NCBI GenBank assembly: GCA_965230205.1
Contig: OZ245996.1
Coordinates: 2,976,001 to 3,040,000, forward strand
Direction: 5' to 3'
DNA from: CANLBN01 sp965230205
GTDB taxonomy: Bacteria; Pseudomonadota; Gammaproteobacteria; Pseudomonadales; Cellvibrionaceae
DNA length: 64,000 bases
Of the stretch, positions 17,595 to 26,015 are shown piece after piece (position 1 is the first letter of the stretch; every line of letters begins with the position of its first letter). The notes under the pieces were generated by a model, which ran no database searches, was not told where the DNA came from, and saw only the letters and a list, made by a program, of their open reading frames with translations. A program made the translations under genes and the position numbers.

Positions 17595-17786
17595 ATGAGT
17601 GCAAAACAAACGGCGACGTCTCTTTTAAATCAACTAGATGATAATGCCAGTTGGAGTGAGGTAAAGAACACCATCACTAAAGTGTATAAGCGTGAAACCG
17701 GTGATGCTAAAGCAGATGCGATTGCGGCTGTTATACTCTGTGCAGTATTTGTATCCACCTGTATTTTTTGGGTTAGCAATCAGTAA
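17595..17786 (+). CDS. Small membrane protein, unknown
   Basis: A 63-residue protein with a hydrophilic first half (MSAKQTATSLLNQLDDNASW, then EVKNTITKVYKRETG) and one membrane helix at the end (AIAAVILCAVFVSTCIFWV). The ATG is chosen over the GTG at 17589 because AAAGG stands 7 bases before it. I know no function. It is 45 bases upstream of the gamma-glutamyltransferase gene on the same strand and could be its leader partner, but nothing in the sequence proves this. Confidence 0.5.
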   Translation: MSAKQTATSLLNQLDDNASWSEVKNTITKVYKRETGDAKADAIAAVILCAVFVSTCIFWVSNQ

Positions 17787-17831
17787 GCTAGCCCTTTTGA
17801 TTTTATTGAGCATGTAGCTGAGACTGTAGTA

Positions 17832-19451
17832 ATGATCAATATTGACCCTTCCTCCTATCCTTACCCCTCTAGACGGTCAGCAACCTATGCCCGAAATGGT
17901 ATGGTTGCTACTTCTCAACCTTTAGCAGCAGAGGTTGGTCTGTCGATGTTGAAGTCAGGTGGCAATGCTGTTGATGCAGCCATTGCAACTGCAGCAGCAT
18001 TAACGGTTGTTGAGCCAACGGGTTGTGGTATTGGTGGTGATGCATTTGCCTTGGTTTGGATGAAAGATAAATTGCATGGCTTAAATGCGAGTTCGTTTGC
18101 ACCAGAAAAATTGACGCCTGAGGCCATAAAATCTCATGGCTATGGGCAGCAAATGCCCGTGCATGGTTGGTTGCCGGTGACTGTTCCAGGTATGCCTTCT
18201 GCTTGGGCCAGTTTAAGTAAGCGCTGGGGCAAATTACCGTTTGCGGAAGTATTAAAGCCAGCGATTGAATTGGCGAGAGAAGGTTTTCCCGTTTCACCGA
18301 CAATCAGCCATCTTTGGCATAAAGAAGCGCAGTTAATGAAAGTGGTATTAACTGATGAGCACTTAAAAAAGATCTGGTTTGAGACCTTTTCTATTGATGG
18401 CCGTGTACCAAACCCAGGCGATATTTTTTCATCGCAAGGGCATGCAAATTCTTTGCAAAGTATTGCTGATACTCATGCAGAGAGCTTTTATCGCGGTGAA
18501 TTGGCAGAAAAGATTGACGCTTTTGCACGAGAAACTGGTGGTTTAATTCGCAAAGAAGATCTCGCACGTTATCAGCCGGAATGGGTTGATCCGATTAAGG
18601 TTGATTACCGTGGTTATGATATCTGGGAAATTCCACCAAATGGACAAGGCCTTGTTGTATTGATGGCCTTAAATATTTTGCAGGGCTACACTTTTGATAA
18701 GCGCGATACAACGGATACTCTACACAAACAGATAGAAGCAATGAAGCTGGCTTATACCGATGGCCAAGCTTTTATCACTCAGCCGAACCATATGCCGTAT
18801 ACGGTTGAGCAGCTTCTAGCAGAATCCTATGCTGCTGATCGCCGGGCAGAGATCAATGATCAAGCATTAATGCCAACGGTAGGCGAGCCCAGTAAAGGTG
18901 GTACGGTGTACTTAGCAACAGCAGACAGCGAAGGCAATATGGTGTCTTATATCCAAAGTAATTTTCATGGCTTTGGCTCGGGTGTTGTTGTTCCAGGTAC
19001 TGGTATTGGTTTACAAAATCGTGGTGCTGATTTTTCTCTTGACCCTACACATCCTAATTATCTTCAACCCGGTAAAAAAACATTTCATACAATTATCCCG
19101 GGTTTTATTACCAAGGAAAATCAAGCTGTAGGCCCGTTTGGTGTGATGGGAGCTTATATGCAACCGCAAGGGCAGCTGCAAGTCATTACCAATATGATTG
19201 ATTTTGGTATGAACCCACAAACCGCTTTAGATGCACCACGTTGGCAGTGGTTTGGCGACAAAAAAATTGGCTTAGAACCTGAATTGGATAGCAATATTAC
19301 ACACGATTTAAAAGAGAGAGGGCATGACGCGGAGGTAGCTACTGACCCTACAATTTATGGGCGTGGGCAAATCATATTACGTGACCCTGAAACAGGGGTG
19401 TTATGTGGAGGAACTGAAAAGCGTATTGATGGTACGGTTGCAGCGTATTAG
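17832..19451 (+). CDS. Gamma-glutamyltransferase family protein
   Basis: A 539-residue N-terminal-nucleophile hydrolase. It shows the family blocks ATSQPLAAEVGLSMLKSGGNAVDAAIA, EPTGCGIGGDAFALVW and GGLIRKEDLARYQPEW, and the self-processing site in KGGTVYLATADSEGNMVS, where Thr358 is the expected nucleophile. The order and length fit the YwrD-like cytoplasmic branch rather than secreted GGT: there is no signal peptide. The family cleaves gamma-glutamyl bonds such as those in glutathione, but members of this branch may use other amides. A hairpin terminator follows. Confidence 0.88.
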   Translation: MINIDPSSYPYPSRRSATYARNGMVATSQPLAAEVGLSMLKSGGNAVDAAIATAAALTVVEPTGCGIGGDAFALVWMKDKLHGLNASSFAPEKLTPEAIKSHGYGQQMPVHGWLPVTVPGMPSAWASLSKRWGKLPFAEVLKPAIELAREGFPVSPTISHLWHKEAQLMKVVLTDEHLKKIWFETFSIDGRVPNPGDIFSSQGHANSLQSIADTHAESFYRGELAEKIDAFARETGGLIRKEDLARYQPEWVDPIKVDYRGYDIWEIPPNGQGLVVLMALNILQGYTFDKRDTTDTLHKQIEAMKLAYTDGQAFITQPNHMPYTVEQLLAESYAADRRAEINDQALMPTVGEPSKGGTVYLATADSEGNMVSYIQSNFHGFGSGVVVPGTGIGLQNRGADFSLDPTHPNYLQPGKKTFHTIIPGFITKENQAVGPFGVMGAYMQPQGQLQVITNMIDFGMNPQTALDAPRWQWFGDKKIGLEPELDSNITHDLKERGHDAEVATDPTIYGRGQIILRDPETGVLCGGTEKRIDGTVAAY

Positions 19452-19455
19452 AGTT

Positions 19456-19490
19456 AATAGCCACCAGTTTTGACGCTGGTAGCTACTATT
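19456..19490. terminator. Terminator between convergent ggt-like and chemoreceptor genes
   Basis: TAGCCACCAG (19458-19467) pairs with CTGGTAGCTA (19476-19485) with one mismatch and an 8-base loop; the flanking AAT and ATT extend the stem. AT-rich ends on both sides suit a bidirectional terminator. Confidence 0.6.
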
Positions 19491-19496
19491 GATATT

Positions 19497-21497
19497 TTAA
19501 AAATTAAAACGTTTCATTATTTCCTGCATTGATTCTGCCTGACTGTTAAGTTCTTCTGCAGATTGAGCACCTTTTTGAGAGGCGCTGACGTTCGTTTTTA
19601 TGACTTGATCAATATTGGTCACGCCTTGGTTTATTTCTTCAACGTTATTGGCTTGCTCTATACTCGCATCAGTAATTTTTTTAATGAGTTCAGAGGTTTG
19701 ATTAATGCCATTAAAAATATCCTGTAAGCTTTCTACAGTTTTATTTGCTATTTGAGTACCGTTTTCAGTTTTATTAGCAGAGAGCTGGATTAATTTTGAA
19801 GTTTCTTCAGCTGCGTCGGTGCTGCGTGCAGCTAAGCTGCGTACTTCATCGGCTACTACTGCAAACCCCCGACCTTGTTCTCCTGCGCGTGCCGCTTCGA
19901 TAGCTGCGTTGAGTGCTAATAAATTAGTCTGAGCTGCGATTTCATCGATGGTATTAATAAAGACGGAAATGCTTTCTCCTGCCTCTTTTATTTCATTCAT
20001 TGCTTGCACCATTTCATCCATGTGTTGCTGTCCTTTAGTCGTTGCTTGTTGGGCTGCGTCTGACAGTTTATTAGCTTCTGTTGCATTGCTTGCATTTTTA
20101 TTGGTTTTTTCAGCTAAATCGCTGAGAGAGCCAGAGATGGTTGCGATGTTATCTGCTTGTTCATTAGCACCTGTTGATAAGTTTTGACTTGTCTGTGAGA
20201 CTTGTGAGCTGCCCGTTGTTATTTTCTCGCTGGAAGATTGCACTTGGCCAAGAATATCATTCAAATTATCAGTCATCGATGACAGGGCTTTGCCCAAGAC
20301 ATCACGGTCTGAAGCTAATTGTATTTTCTGTGAGAGATCACCGTCTGCGATTTGTTGTGCCAAGACGGCTTTTTCTTTTAGGTTATTAACCATTTGGCGA
20401 ATAGTGGCGTATAAACTTGATGGCAATTCTTGTCTGTCGGGTAACTCGATATCTAAATCACCTTCTGAGACACGCTTGGCAATGTCAGTTACTTCACTGG
20501 GGTCGCCACCTAGCTGTTTTAATGTTGACCGGGTAATAAAGACGGCAATAATTGCGCCGAGAGCAACTGCAAGTGCTACACAAGCTACAATAATCCAGGA
20601 AGCACGGTTATTACTAGATTGTAATTCTGGCCCGATAGTATCCTGCACTGATTTAATATCCAATTTAACTTTCTCAATGTCGCCAGCAATACGGGGGCCT
20701 ATACGGTCCAGTGTATTTTTAATAATATCATTGCGCGTTTCTATCACTTTTACAGCACGTTCAAATGCGGCAAAGTACACTTTCTCTCTTTTGCTAACAT
20801 CTGCCAATAATGTTCTGCGTTGATTATTTTGTAATTCTCTATCCAAAATGTTTAAGTGTTTTTTGAACTCTTTATATTCATCACGTACTCGCTTGGCGGC
20901 CAATTGGTCATTGGTATCGAGAAATTTTCCAACATAAAGCCGAGCAAGTAGTAAATTTCTTATTGCAAGAGAGGTTTCATAGGCTGCTGTCATATCGCCA
21001 TCATCTCTGGCAGACACTAAAATTTTTGTGAGTTCTTTTTCTATAACCGGCCCTTCTTTATTCAAAATGTCATAGACAATTTTATTACGTCCGTTAATGA
21101 GAGTGACAACCTCTTTAAAGCCGCTTCGATATTCCTGAAGTTGTTCATCTATCCCATCAATAATGTTTGCCCTGTCTGGATCATTGATTTCTGTTTGTGC
21201 TTCTGTCATGTAAAGGCTGGTCTTTTCCCAATACTCTTCGAATTGCGCTTTATCTTTGTCACTGGCAGTAATGATATAGTCTTTAACATTCATTCTAACC
21301 ATCAGCATATTAGCTTGAACGCGTCCGGATAACACTGTGTCCCTTGCCATCTCTCGATAGGTCGTAAATCCATTCGATGCACCTTTTATTGCTTCAAATG
21401 CGACAAAGCCTGTTACAACAAGTAGCGTTAATATGACTGAAAAACCAAAATAGAGTTTTTTAGAAAGACTGATATTTTTAAGTACTTCATTTAGCAT
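19497..21497 (-). CDS. Methyl-accepting chemotaxis protein
   Basis: A 666-residue chemoreceptor. A membrane helix at residues 14-36 is followed by a long, mainly helical periplasmic sensor region of about 265 residues, which suggests a helical-bundle (HBM-like) ligand domain. Then come a second helix (about 302-325), HAMP (STLKQLGGDPSEVTDIAKRVSEGDL) and a long coiled coil. The highly conserved signalling tip is DEIAAQTNLLALNAAIEAARAGEQGRGFAVVADEVR. It ends MKRFNF, so no CheR-tethering pentapeptide is present. The ligand is unknown. No other chemotaxis gene is in the window. Confidence 0.95.
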   Translation of the reverse strand: MLNEVLKNISLSKKLYFGFSVILTLLVVTGFVAFEAIKGASNGFTTYREMARDTVLSGRVQANMLMVRMNVKDYIITASDKDKAQFEEYWEKTSLYMTEAQTEINDPDRANIIDGIDEQLQEYRSGFKEVVTLINGRNKIVYDILNKEGPVIEKELTKILVSARDDGDMTAAYETSLAIRNLLLARLYVGKFLDTNDQLAAKRVRDEYKEFKKHLNILDRELQNNQRRTLLADVSKREKVYFAAFERAVKVIETRNDIIKNTLDRIGPRIAGDIEKVKLDIKSVQDTIGPELQSSNNRASWIIVACVALAVALGAIIAVFITRSTLKQLGGDPSEVTDIAKRVSEGDLDIELPDRQELPSSLYATIRQMVNNLKEKAVLAQQIADGDLSQKIQLASDRDVLGKALSSMTDNLNDILGQVQSSSEKITTGSSQVSQTSQNLSTGANEQADNIATISGSLSDLAEKTNKNASNATEANKLSDAAQQATTKGQQHMDEMVQAMNEIKEAGESISVFINTIDEIAAQTNLLALNAAIEAARAGEQGRGFAVVADEVRSLAARSTDAAEETSKLIQLSANKTENGTQIANKTVESLQDIFNGINQTSELIKKITDASIEQANNVEEINQGVTNIDQVIKTNVSASQKGAQSAEELNSQAESMQEIMKRFNF

Positions 21498-21899
21498 ACG
21501 GAATTCATCTCTTTAGTATGAGCCGGTTAAAGGGCCTTAGTTGAAGTCAGATTTTGAAAAGTCACTCGGTTATACCTACAAGGGTAGGCCATGAAATTGC
21601 TCTGTCAATTTCAGAAAAATGTGTCGACAATATTTCTCTTTTTGAATAATTTTTTGCCTGAAACTGCACTGTTTTTGTGCTTTTTCTGTCAGTTCCGATG
21701 CCTAAAATGTCATAAATATGTAGTAATTATGTAGCAATAAAACTTCGTAAAATTGGGGTGCGCAACGATTTAGGAATCTTGGGGTGAAAAATATATTTGT
21801 TAGCTCATTAGTGGCATGGCTATTCCCTGAGATAAAACCTCTTGACCTATATTCCTTATCCTAGGATACTTGCATTAAAAAATACTGGATAAAAAAACA
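21498..21899. other. Intergenic region between the chemoreceptor and ruvC
   Basis: Divergent promoters should lie here. Two small perfect inverted repeats are seen: CCTAC-N4-GTAGG (21575-21588) and TGAAATTG-N6-CAATTTCA (21592-21613). No sigma-28-type flagellar promoter was recognised in front of the chemoreceptor. The ruvC promoter is listed separately. Confidence 0.3.
21842..21870 (+). promoter_or_regulatory. Putative ruvCAB promoter
   Basis: TTGACC (21842-21847) and GATACT (21865-21870) are 17 bases apart, 30 bases ahead of the ruvC start. No recognisable LexA box (CTG-N10-CAG) was noticed at it. Confidence 0.55.
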
Positions 21900-22418
21900 G
21901 TGGCTTTGATTCTAGGCATCGATCCTGGTTCTCGGAAAACCGGTTTTGGCATTATTAACACGTTAGGTGGGCGGCATGAATATGTGGCAAGCGGTGTTAT
22001 TCGTTTGCCTGATACGGCCTTGCCTGAGCGTTTACAAGTGATTTTTGCCAGTGTTTGCGATGTGATTGAAGAGTACTGCCCTGAACAAATGGCCATCGAG
22101 CAAGTATTTATGTCCAAAAGTGCGGGTTCTGCTTTAAAGCTTGGTCAGGCCCGTGGCGCTGCTATCGTCGCTGCAACCAGTTGTAAATTGCCAGTTTCAG
22201 AATATGAAGCAAAAAAAGTAAAGCAATCTGTCGTCGGTAACGGTGGGGCAGATAAATTTCAGGTACAGCATATGATTAAGCAATTATTAAAACTCTCTGC
22301 GGTGCCCCAAGAGGATGCGGCCGATGCCTTGGCGGTTGCACTGTGTCATGCTAATACCGAACAACATTTGATATCAGTCGCTCAAGCTAAGCATTTTCGT
22401 CGAGGAAGAATGGTGTAA
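21900..22418 (+). CDS. ruvC: Holliday junction endonuclease RuvC
   Basis: Resolves Holliday junctions as a dimer with RuvAB. The 172-residue product starts at a GTG and reads ALILGIDPGSRKTGFGII, with the catalytic Asp of GIDPGS; the other acidic residues are in MAIEQVF and QEDAADALAVALCH. The stop codon shares one base with the ruvA start (TAATG), so the genes are translationally coupled. It normally follows yebC closely, but here an accessory block lies between. Confidence 0.96.
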   Translation: MALILGIDPGSRKTGFGIINTLGGRHEYVASGVIRLPDTALPERLQVIFASVCDVIEEYCPEQMAIEQVFMSKSAGSALKLGQARGAAIVAATSCKLPVSEYEAKKVKQSVVGNGGADKFQVQHMIKQLLKLSAVPQEDAADALAVALCHANTEQHLISVAQAKHFRRGRMV

Positions 22419-23029
22419 TGATAGGTCGATTAAAGGGGATTATTCTCGAAAAGCAACCACCTCAAATATTGATTGATGTGGGTGGGGTGGGCTATGAGGC
22501 ACAAGCGCCTATGACGAGCTTTTACCCTCTACCGGCAGTAGGAGAAGTAGCAACACTGCATACACATCTGTCTGTTTCTGAAAATGCTCATCAGCTATTT
22601 GCTTTTTATACAGAAGATGAGCGGCGCCTTTTTCGCACACTGATAAAGGTGAGTGGTGTAGGGCCTAAAATGGCCTTGGCCATTTTATCCGGTATGCCAG
22701 TTGATGATTTTGTTCAATGTGTGATGGCTGAAAATGCAGCAGCACTGGTAAAAGTTCCTGGTGTTGGGAAAAAGACTGCGGAAAGGTTGATTATTGAAGT
22801 TAAAGACCGTCTAAAAGGTTGGGAAGCAGCAGCACCGCTATTTGCGGTTGATACTAATAATGATCAGCAAACGTTATCTACTATAACAGCCGATGCAGAA
22901 AGCGCCTTGATTGCTTTAGGCTATAAACCAACCGATGCAGCAAAGGTCATTGCGTCCGTACAAAAGACATCATCACCTGACAATAGTGAAGAGTTAATAC
23001 GGTTAGCGTTGCGCAGTTTGGCAGGGTAG
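22418..23029 (+). CDS. ruvA: Holliday junction DNA helicase subunit RuvA
   Basis: Binds the Holliday junction as a tetramer and loads RuvB. The 203-residue product has the N-terminal OB fold (MIGRLKGIILEKQPPQILIDVGGVGYE), two helix-hairpin-helix motifs (LIKVSGVGPKMALAILSG and LVKVPGVGKKTAERLIIEVKDRL) and a C-terminal RuvB-binding three-helix domain (SALIALGYKPTDA). Coupled to ruvC, 74 bases before ruvB. Confidence 0.96.
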   Translation: MIGRLKGIILEKQPPQILIDVGGVGYEAQAPMTSFYPLPAVGEVATLHTHLSVSENAHQLFAFYTEDERRLFRTLIKVSGVGPKMALAILSGMPVDDFVQCVMAENAAALVKVPGVGKKTAERLIIEVKDRLKGWEAAAPLFAVDTNNDQQTLSTITADAESALIALGYKPTDAAKVIASVQKTSSPDNSEELIRLALRSLAG

Positions 23030-23103
23030 ATTTTACATACTTTACTTATCAATATAGATTGAACGGGTGAGCGTGACCGTTACCTGTTTTCACTGGAAAA
23101 ATA

Positions 23104-24135
23104 ATGATTACAAAAGATAACCTTCAAGCAGAGCGGATAGTAACCTCCGTTGCTATGCCTCAAGAAGATAGACAGGACAGAGCGATTCGTCCTAAGCAGC
23201 TGGAAGATTATATTGGTCAGCCACAAGTTCGTGAGCAGATGGATATTTTTATCCGAGCCGCTCAGCAACGTAAAGAACCACTTGATCACACTCTGATATT
23301 TGGTCCCCCTGGCTTGGGTAAAACCACCTTGGCAAATATCATCGCTGCTGAAATGGGGGTGGAGATGGCCTCTACCTCGGGCCCGGTTCTCGAAAAAGCA
23401 GGTGATTTAGCCGCCTTAATGACCAATTTACAGCCTGGTGATGTACTGTTTATTGATGAAATTCATCGCCTTTCTCCTGTGGTGGAAGAAGTTCTCTATC
23501 CAGCAATGGAAGATTACCAGCTGGATATTATGATTGGCGAAGGCCCCGCTGCCCGTTCTATTAAACTGGATTTACCTCCCTTTACATTGGTTGGCGCAAC
23601 GACAAGGGCAGGTTTGTTAACCTCACCATTACGTGATCGTTTTGGCATTGTTCAGCGGCTTGAATTTTATAATGTAAAGGATCTAACACACATTGTAAGC
23701 CGTTCGGCACATTTATTGGGCGTAGAGATGGATGAAGCCGGCGCTGTCGAAATTGCGAAGCGTTCTCGTGGAACCCCTCGTATTGCTAATCGTTTACTGC
23801 GACGAGTGAGAGACTTTGCAGAAGTGAAGGGGAATGGTCAAATAACTTCAGATATAGCGGATAAAGCACTGAATATGCTGAATGTTGATACTCATGGGTT
23901 TGATCATATGGACAGGCGCTTACTCTTAACGATGATTGAGAAGTTTTCCGGTGGTCCCGTCGGTATTGATAGTCTGGCAGCAGCTATTAGTGAAGAGCGA
24001 GATACTATCGAAGATGTCTTAGAGCCTTATTTGATCCAACAGGGTTATATTACTCGTACTCCTCGTGGTCGTATGGTGACCCATTTAGCTTACGCGCATT
24101 TCGATTTACCTGCACCTAGTCATGAATCTTCCTGA
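23104..24135 (+). CDS. ruvB: Holliday junction branch-migration ATPase RuvB
   Basis: The hexameric motor that drives branch migration with RuvA. In 343 residues the AAA+ signs are clear: Walker A GPPGLGKTT, Walker B LFIDEIHRL, sensor 1 VGATTRAG, the Arg finger region SPLRDRFGI, and the C-terminal winged-helix domain with TPRGRMVTHLAY. A conserved start RPKQLEDYIGQ lies near residue 30. It ends the ruv cluster, 86 bases before ybgC. Confidence 0.97.
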   Translation: MITKDNLQAERIVTSVAMPQEDRQDRAIRPKQLEDYIGQPQVREQMDIFIRAAQQRKEPLDHTLIFGPPGLGKTTLANIIAAEMGVEMASTSGPVLEKAGDLAALMTNLQPGDVLFIDEIHRLSPVVEEVLYPAMEDYQLDIMIGEGPAARSIKLDLPPFTLVGATTRAGLLTSPLRDRFGIVQRLEFYNVKDLTHIVSRSAHLLGVEMDEAGAVEIAKRSRGTPRIANRLLRRVRDFAEVKGNGQITSDIADKALNMLNVDTHGFDHMDRRLLLTMIEKFSGGPVGIDSLAAAISEERDTIEDVLEPYLIQQGYITRTPRGRMVTHLAYAHFDLPAPSHESS

Positions 24136-24221
24136 TTTTACCCCTACCTTTGTATATGCAGCGTGAATGATTCACTGCATAATCGTGACTTCTTTAGCAA
24201 AAATACGTTACATTAGAAAAA

Positions 24222-24653
24222 ATGAGTATTTCTTCCCCTATTAATGAATTTAAACTGCCGATTCGAGTCTACATCGAGGATACGGATGCCGGCGGTATTG
24301 TCTATTACGTCAATTATTTGAAATATATTGAGCGTAGCCGCACGGAATTATTGCGTTCCTTAGGGTATGGTAAGGCTGCGGTTCTTGATGAACGTTTATT
24401 ACTTGTTGTGCGCAGTACAGAAATTGATTATTTTTTGCCCGCACGATTAGATGATGAAGTGATTGCAACAGCATCGTTACAAAAGGTAGCGAATAGTTAT
24501 GTTATTTTTCATCAAGAAGTACGTCGAGGAGAACACATTCTTTGCCGTGCAGTTGTAAAGGTAGCTTGTGTTACTCAGCAAGACGATGGAAGTATCAAGC
24601 CAACCGCTTTGCCAAAAGCAATACAGGGCGACTTACGTGAATATATGATGTAG
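24222..24653 (+). CDS. ybgC: Tol-Pal system-associated acyl-CoA thioesterase YbgC
   Basis: A 143-residue hotdog-fold thioesterase. The active-site block RVYIEDTDAGGIVYYVNYLKYIERSRTE carries the catalytic Asp in DTDAGG and the Tyr of YY(V)NYL that is typical for YbgC. It acts on acyl-CoA or acyl-ACP and is associated with phospholipid synthesis enzymes near the membrane. As in other gammaproteobacteria it is the first gene of the tol-pal cluster, here with a 209-base gap before tolQ. Confidence 0.93.
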   Translation: MSISSPINEFKLPIRVYIEDTDAGGIVYYVNYLKYIERSRTELLRSLGYGKAAVLDERLLLVVRSTEIDYFLPARLDDEVIATASLQKVANSYVIFHQEVRRGEHILCRAVVKVACVTQQDDGSIKPTALPKAIQGDLREYMM

Positions 24654-24766
24654 CTATATTAATAAGCGTGTGAATAGATAAGTGCAGTAATTAATAGTGC
24701 AGTGGTAGTAGATTTTTCAATGGTTGCTCATTGATGTAAAGAACCTACTGTAAAACACAGTTAATA

Positions 24767-24811
24767 TTTTAGAAGCAGACGTTTTAGAAGCAAACGTTTG
24801 AGAAACAAATG
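24767..24811 (+). repeat. Three 15-bp tandem repeats before tolQ
   Basis: Three tandem units of 15 bases: TTTTAGAAGCAGACG (24767-24781), TTTTAGAAGCAAACG (24782-24796) and a diverged TTTGAGAAACAAATG (24797-24811). They end 51 bases before the tolQ ATG and could be regulator sites or a replication-slippage product. Confidence 0.7.
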
Positions 24812-24862
24812 AATGATAGGCAATTATTCAAACAATATAAATAATGAGTTAAGGCAGACTTT

Positions 24863-25552
24863 ATGACTGAACAAGAACAAACACTTTCGATCTGGTCCTT
24901 GATTATTGAAGCTGGGATCGTTGTACAGATTGTAATGTTGATATTATTACTGGCCTCGGTTATTTCCTGGATGATGATTATCCAGCGAGGAGCCTACCAG
25001 CGCAGAGCGAAATCATTATTTAACAATTTTGAGAAAACGTTTTGGTCTGGTGTAGACTTAACTCAACTTTATCGCCAGGGTAATGACAAAGCCAGCCATG
25101 GCAAAGTGAGCGGTATAGAAAATATTTTTCGTGCAGGTTTTAAAGAGTTTTCTCGCTTGCGCCAGCAAGAAAATATAGATTCTGACACGGTAATGGTGGG
25201 TACTCAGCGTGCTATGCGAGTGGCATTGGCAAGAGAAGAAGAAGAGCTAGAAGCCAATTTACCCTTCTTAGCGAGTGTTGCATCAGTTAGCCCTTATATT
25301 GGTTTGTTTGGGACTGTATGGGGGATTATGAATTCATTCCGGGGCTTGGCAACCGCAGGTCAGGCTTCCTTGGCAACGGTTGCTCCTGGTATTTCAGAAG
25401 CGCTGATTGCTACGGCTATGGGGTTATTTGCCGCCATTCCGGCTGTACTTGCCTACAATCGCTTTTCAGCACGCGCTGATGCGCTCAGCGGTAATTACGA
25501 AACCTTTGCAGAAGAGCTCACTGCTATTTTGCATCGTCAATTGCACCGCTAA
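24863..25552 (+). CDS. tolQ: Tol-Pal system inner-membrane protein TolQ
   Basis: A 229-residue MotA/TolQ/ExbB-type proton channel subunit that energises TolA with TolR. The first membrane helix is near residues 18-40 (VQIVMLILLLASVISWMMIIQR) and the last two are in the block LPFLASVASVSPYIGLFGTVWGIMNSF and LIATAMGLFAAIPAVLAYNRF. The family motif GLFGTVWGIM and the pore Thr are present. The next gene, tolR, starts 27 bases later. Confidence 0.96.
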   Translation: MTEQEQTLSIWSLIIEAGIVVQIVMLILLLASVISWMMIIQRGAYQRRAKSLFNNFEKTFWSGVDLTQLYRQGNDKASHGKVSGIENIFRAGFKEFSRLRQQENIDSDTVMVGTQRAMRVALAREEEELEANLPFLASVASVSPYIGLFGTVWGIMNSFRGLATAGQASLATVAPGISEALIATAMGLFAAIPAVLAYNRFSARADALSGNYETFAEELTAILHRQLHR

Positions 25553-25579
25553 ACCCTTTAATTATTAAGTACTCTTATT

Positions 25580-26005
25580 ATGTCACCCAATAAGAAATCG
25601 AAAAAAAAGCCAATGGCTGAAATCAATGTTGTTCCTTACATTGATGTGATGTTGGTACTGTTAGTGATTTTTATGGTTACTGCTCCCTTGCTGACTCAAG
25701 GTGTCAAAGTGGATTTGCCTCAGGCTTCTTCTGCTCCTTTGGATAATCAAGACCAAGAACCCTTAGTAGTTTCTATTAAGTCAGATGGCAGTTATTACAT
25801 GAAGATAGGCAAAGATGAGGAGTCACCAAAGCCTCTCGATGAAATTACTACACAGACAGCGAAAATCATCAAAGTACAACCAAAAACACCAGTATTGGTA
25901 TGGGGTGATACCAATGTTCCCTATGGCAAAGTGGTTGATTTAATGGCCTTGTTACAACAAGCGGGTGCAGAGTCCGTTGGTTTGGTGACAGAGCCACCGC
26001 GCTAG
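25580..26005 (+). CDS. tolR: Tol-Pal system protein TolR
   Basis: A 141-residue ExbD/TolR protein: a short basic N-terminus (KKSKKKPMAEINVVPYIDVM) leads into one membrane helix (LVLLVIFMVTAPLL) that includes the proton-carrying Asp of PYIDVMLVLL. The periplasmic domain follows and ends with VMALLQQAGAESVGLVTEPP, the peptidoglycan-binding region. It works with TolQ. Confidence 0.96.
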   Translation: MSPNKKSKKKPMAEINVVPYIDVMLVLLVIFMVTAPLLTQGVKVDLPQASSAPLDNQDQEPLVVSIKSDGSYYMKIGKDEESPKPLDEITTQTAKIIKVQPKTPVLVWGDTNVPYGKVVDLMALLQQAGAESVGLVTEPPR

Positions 26006-26015
26006 GGTACTGAGA

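Noticed and set aside
17908..18303. 131-residue open frame antisense to the gamma-glutamyltransferase gene
   Set aside because: It covers strongly conserved codons of the real gene, and its His/Gln-rich translation shows no fold.
20290..20823. 177-residue open frame antisense to the chemoreceptor
   Set aside because: It lies fully inside a well-supported chemoreceptor gene and reads as a shadow frame without motifs.
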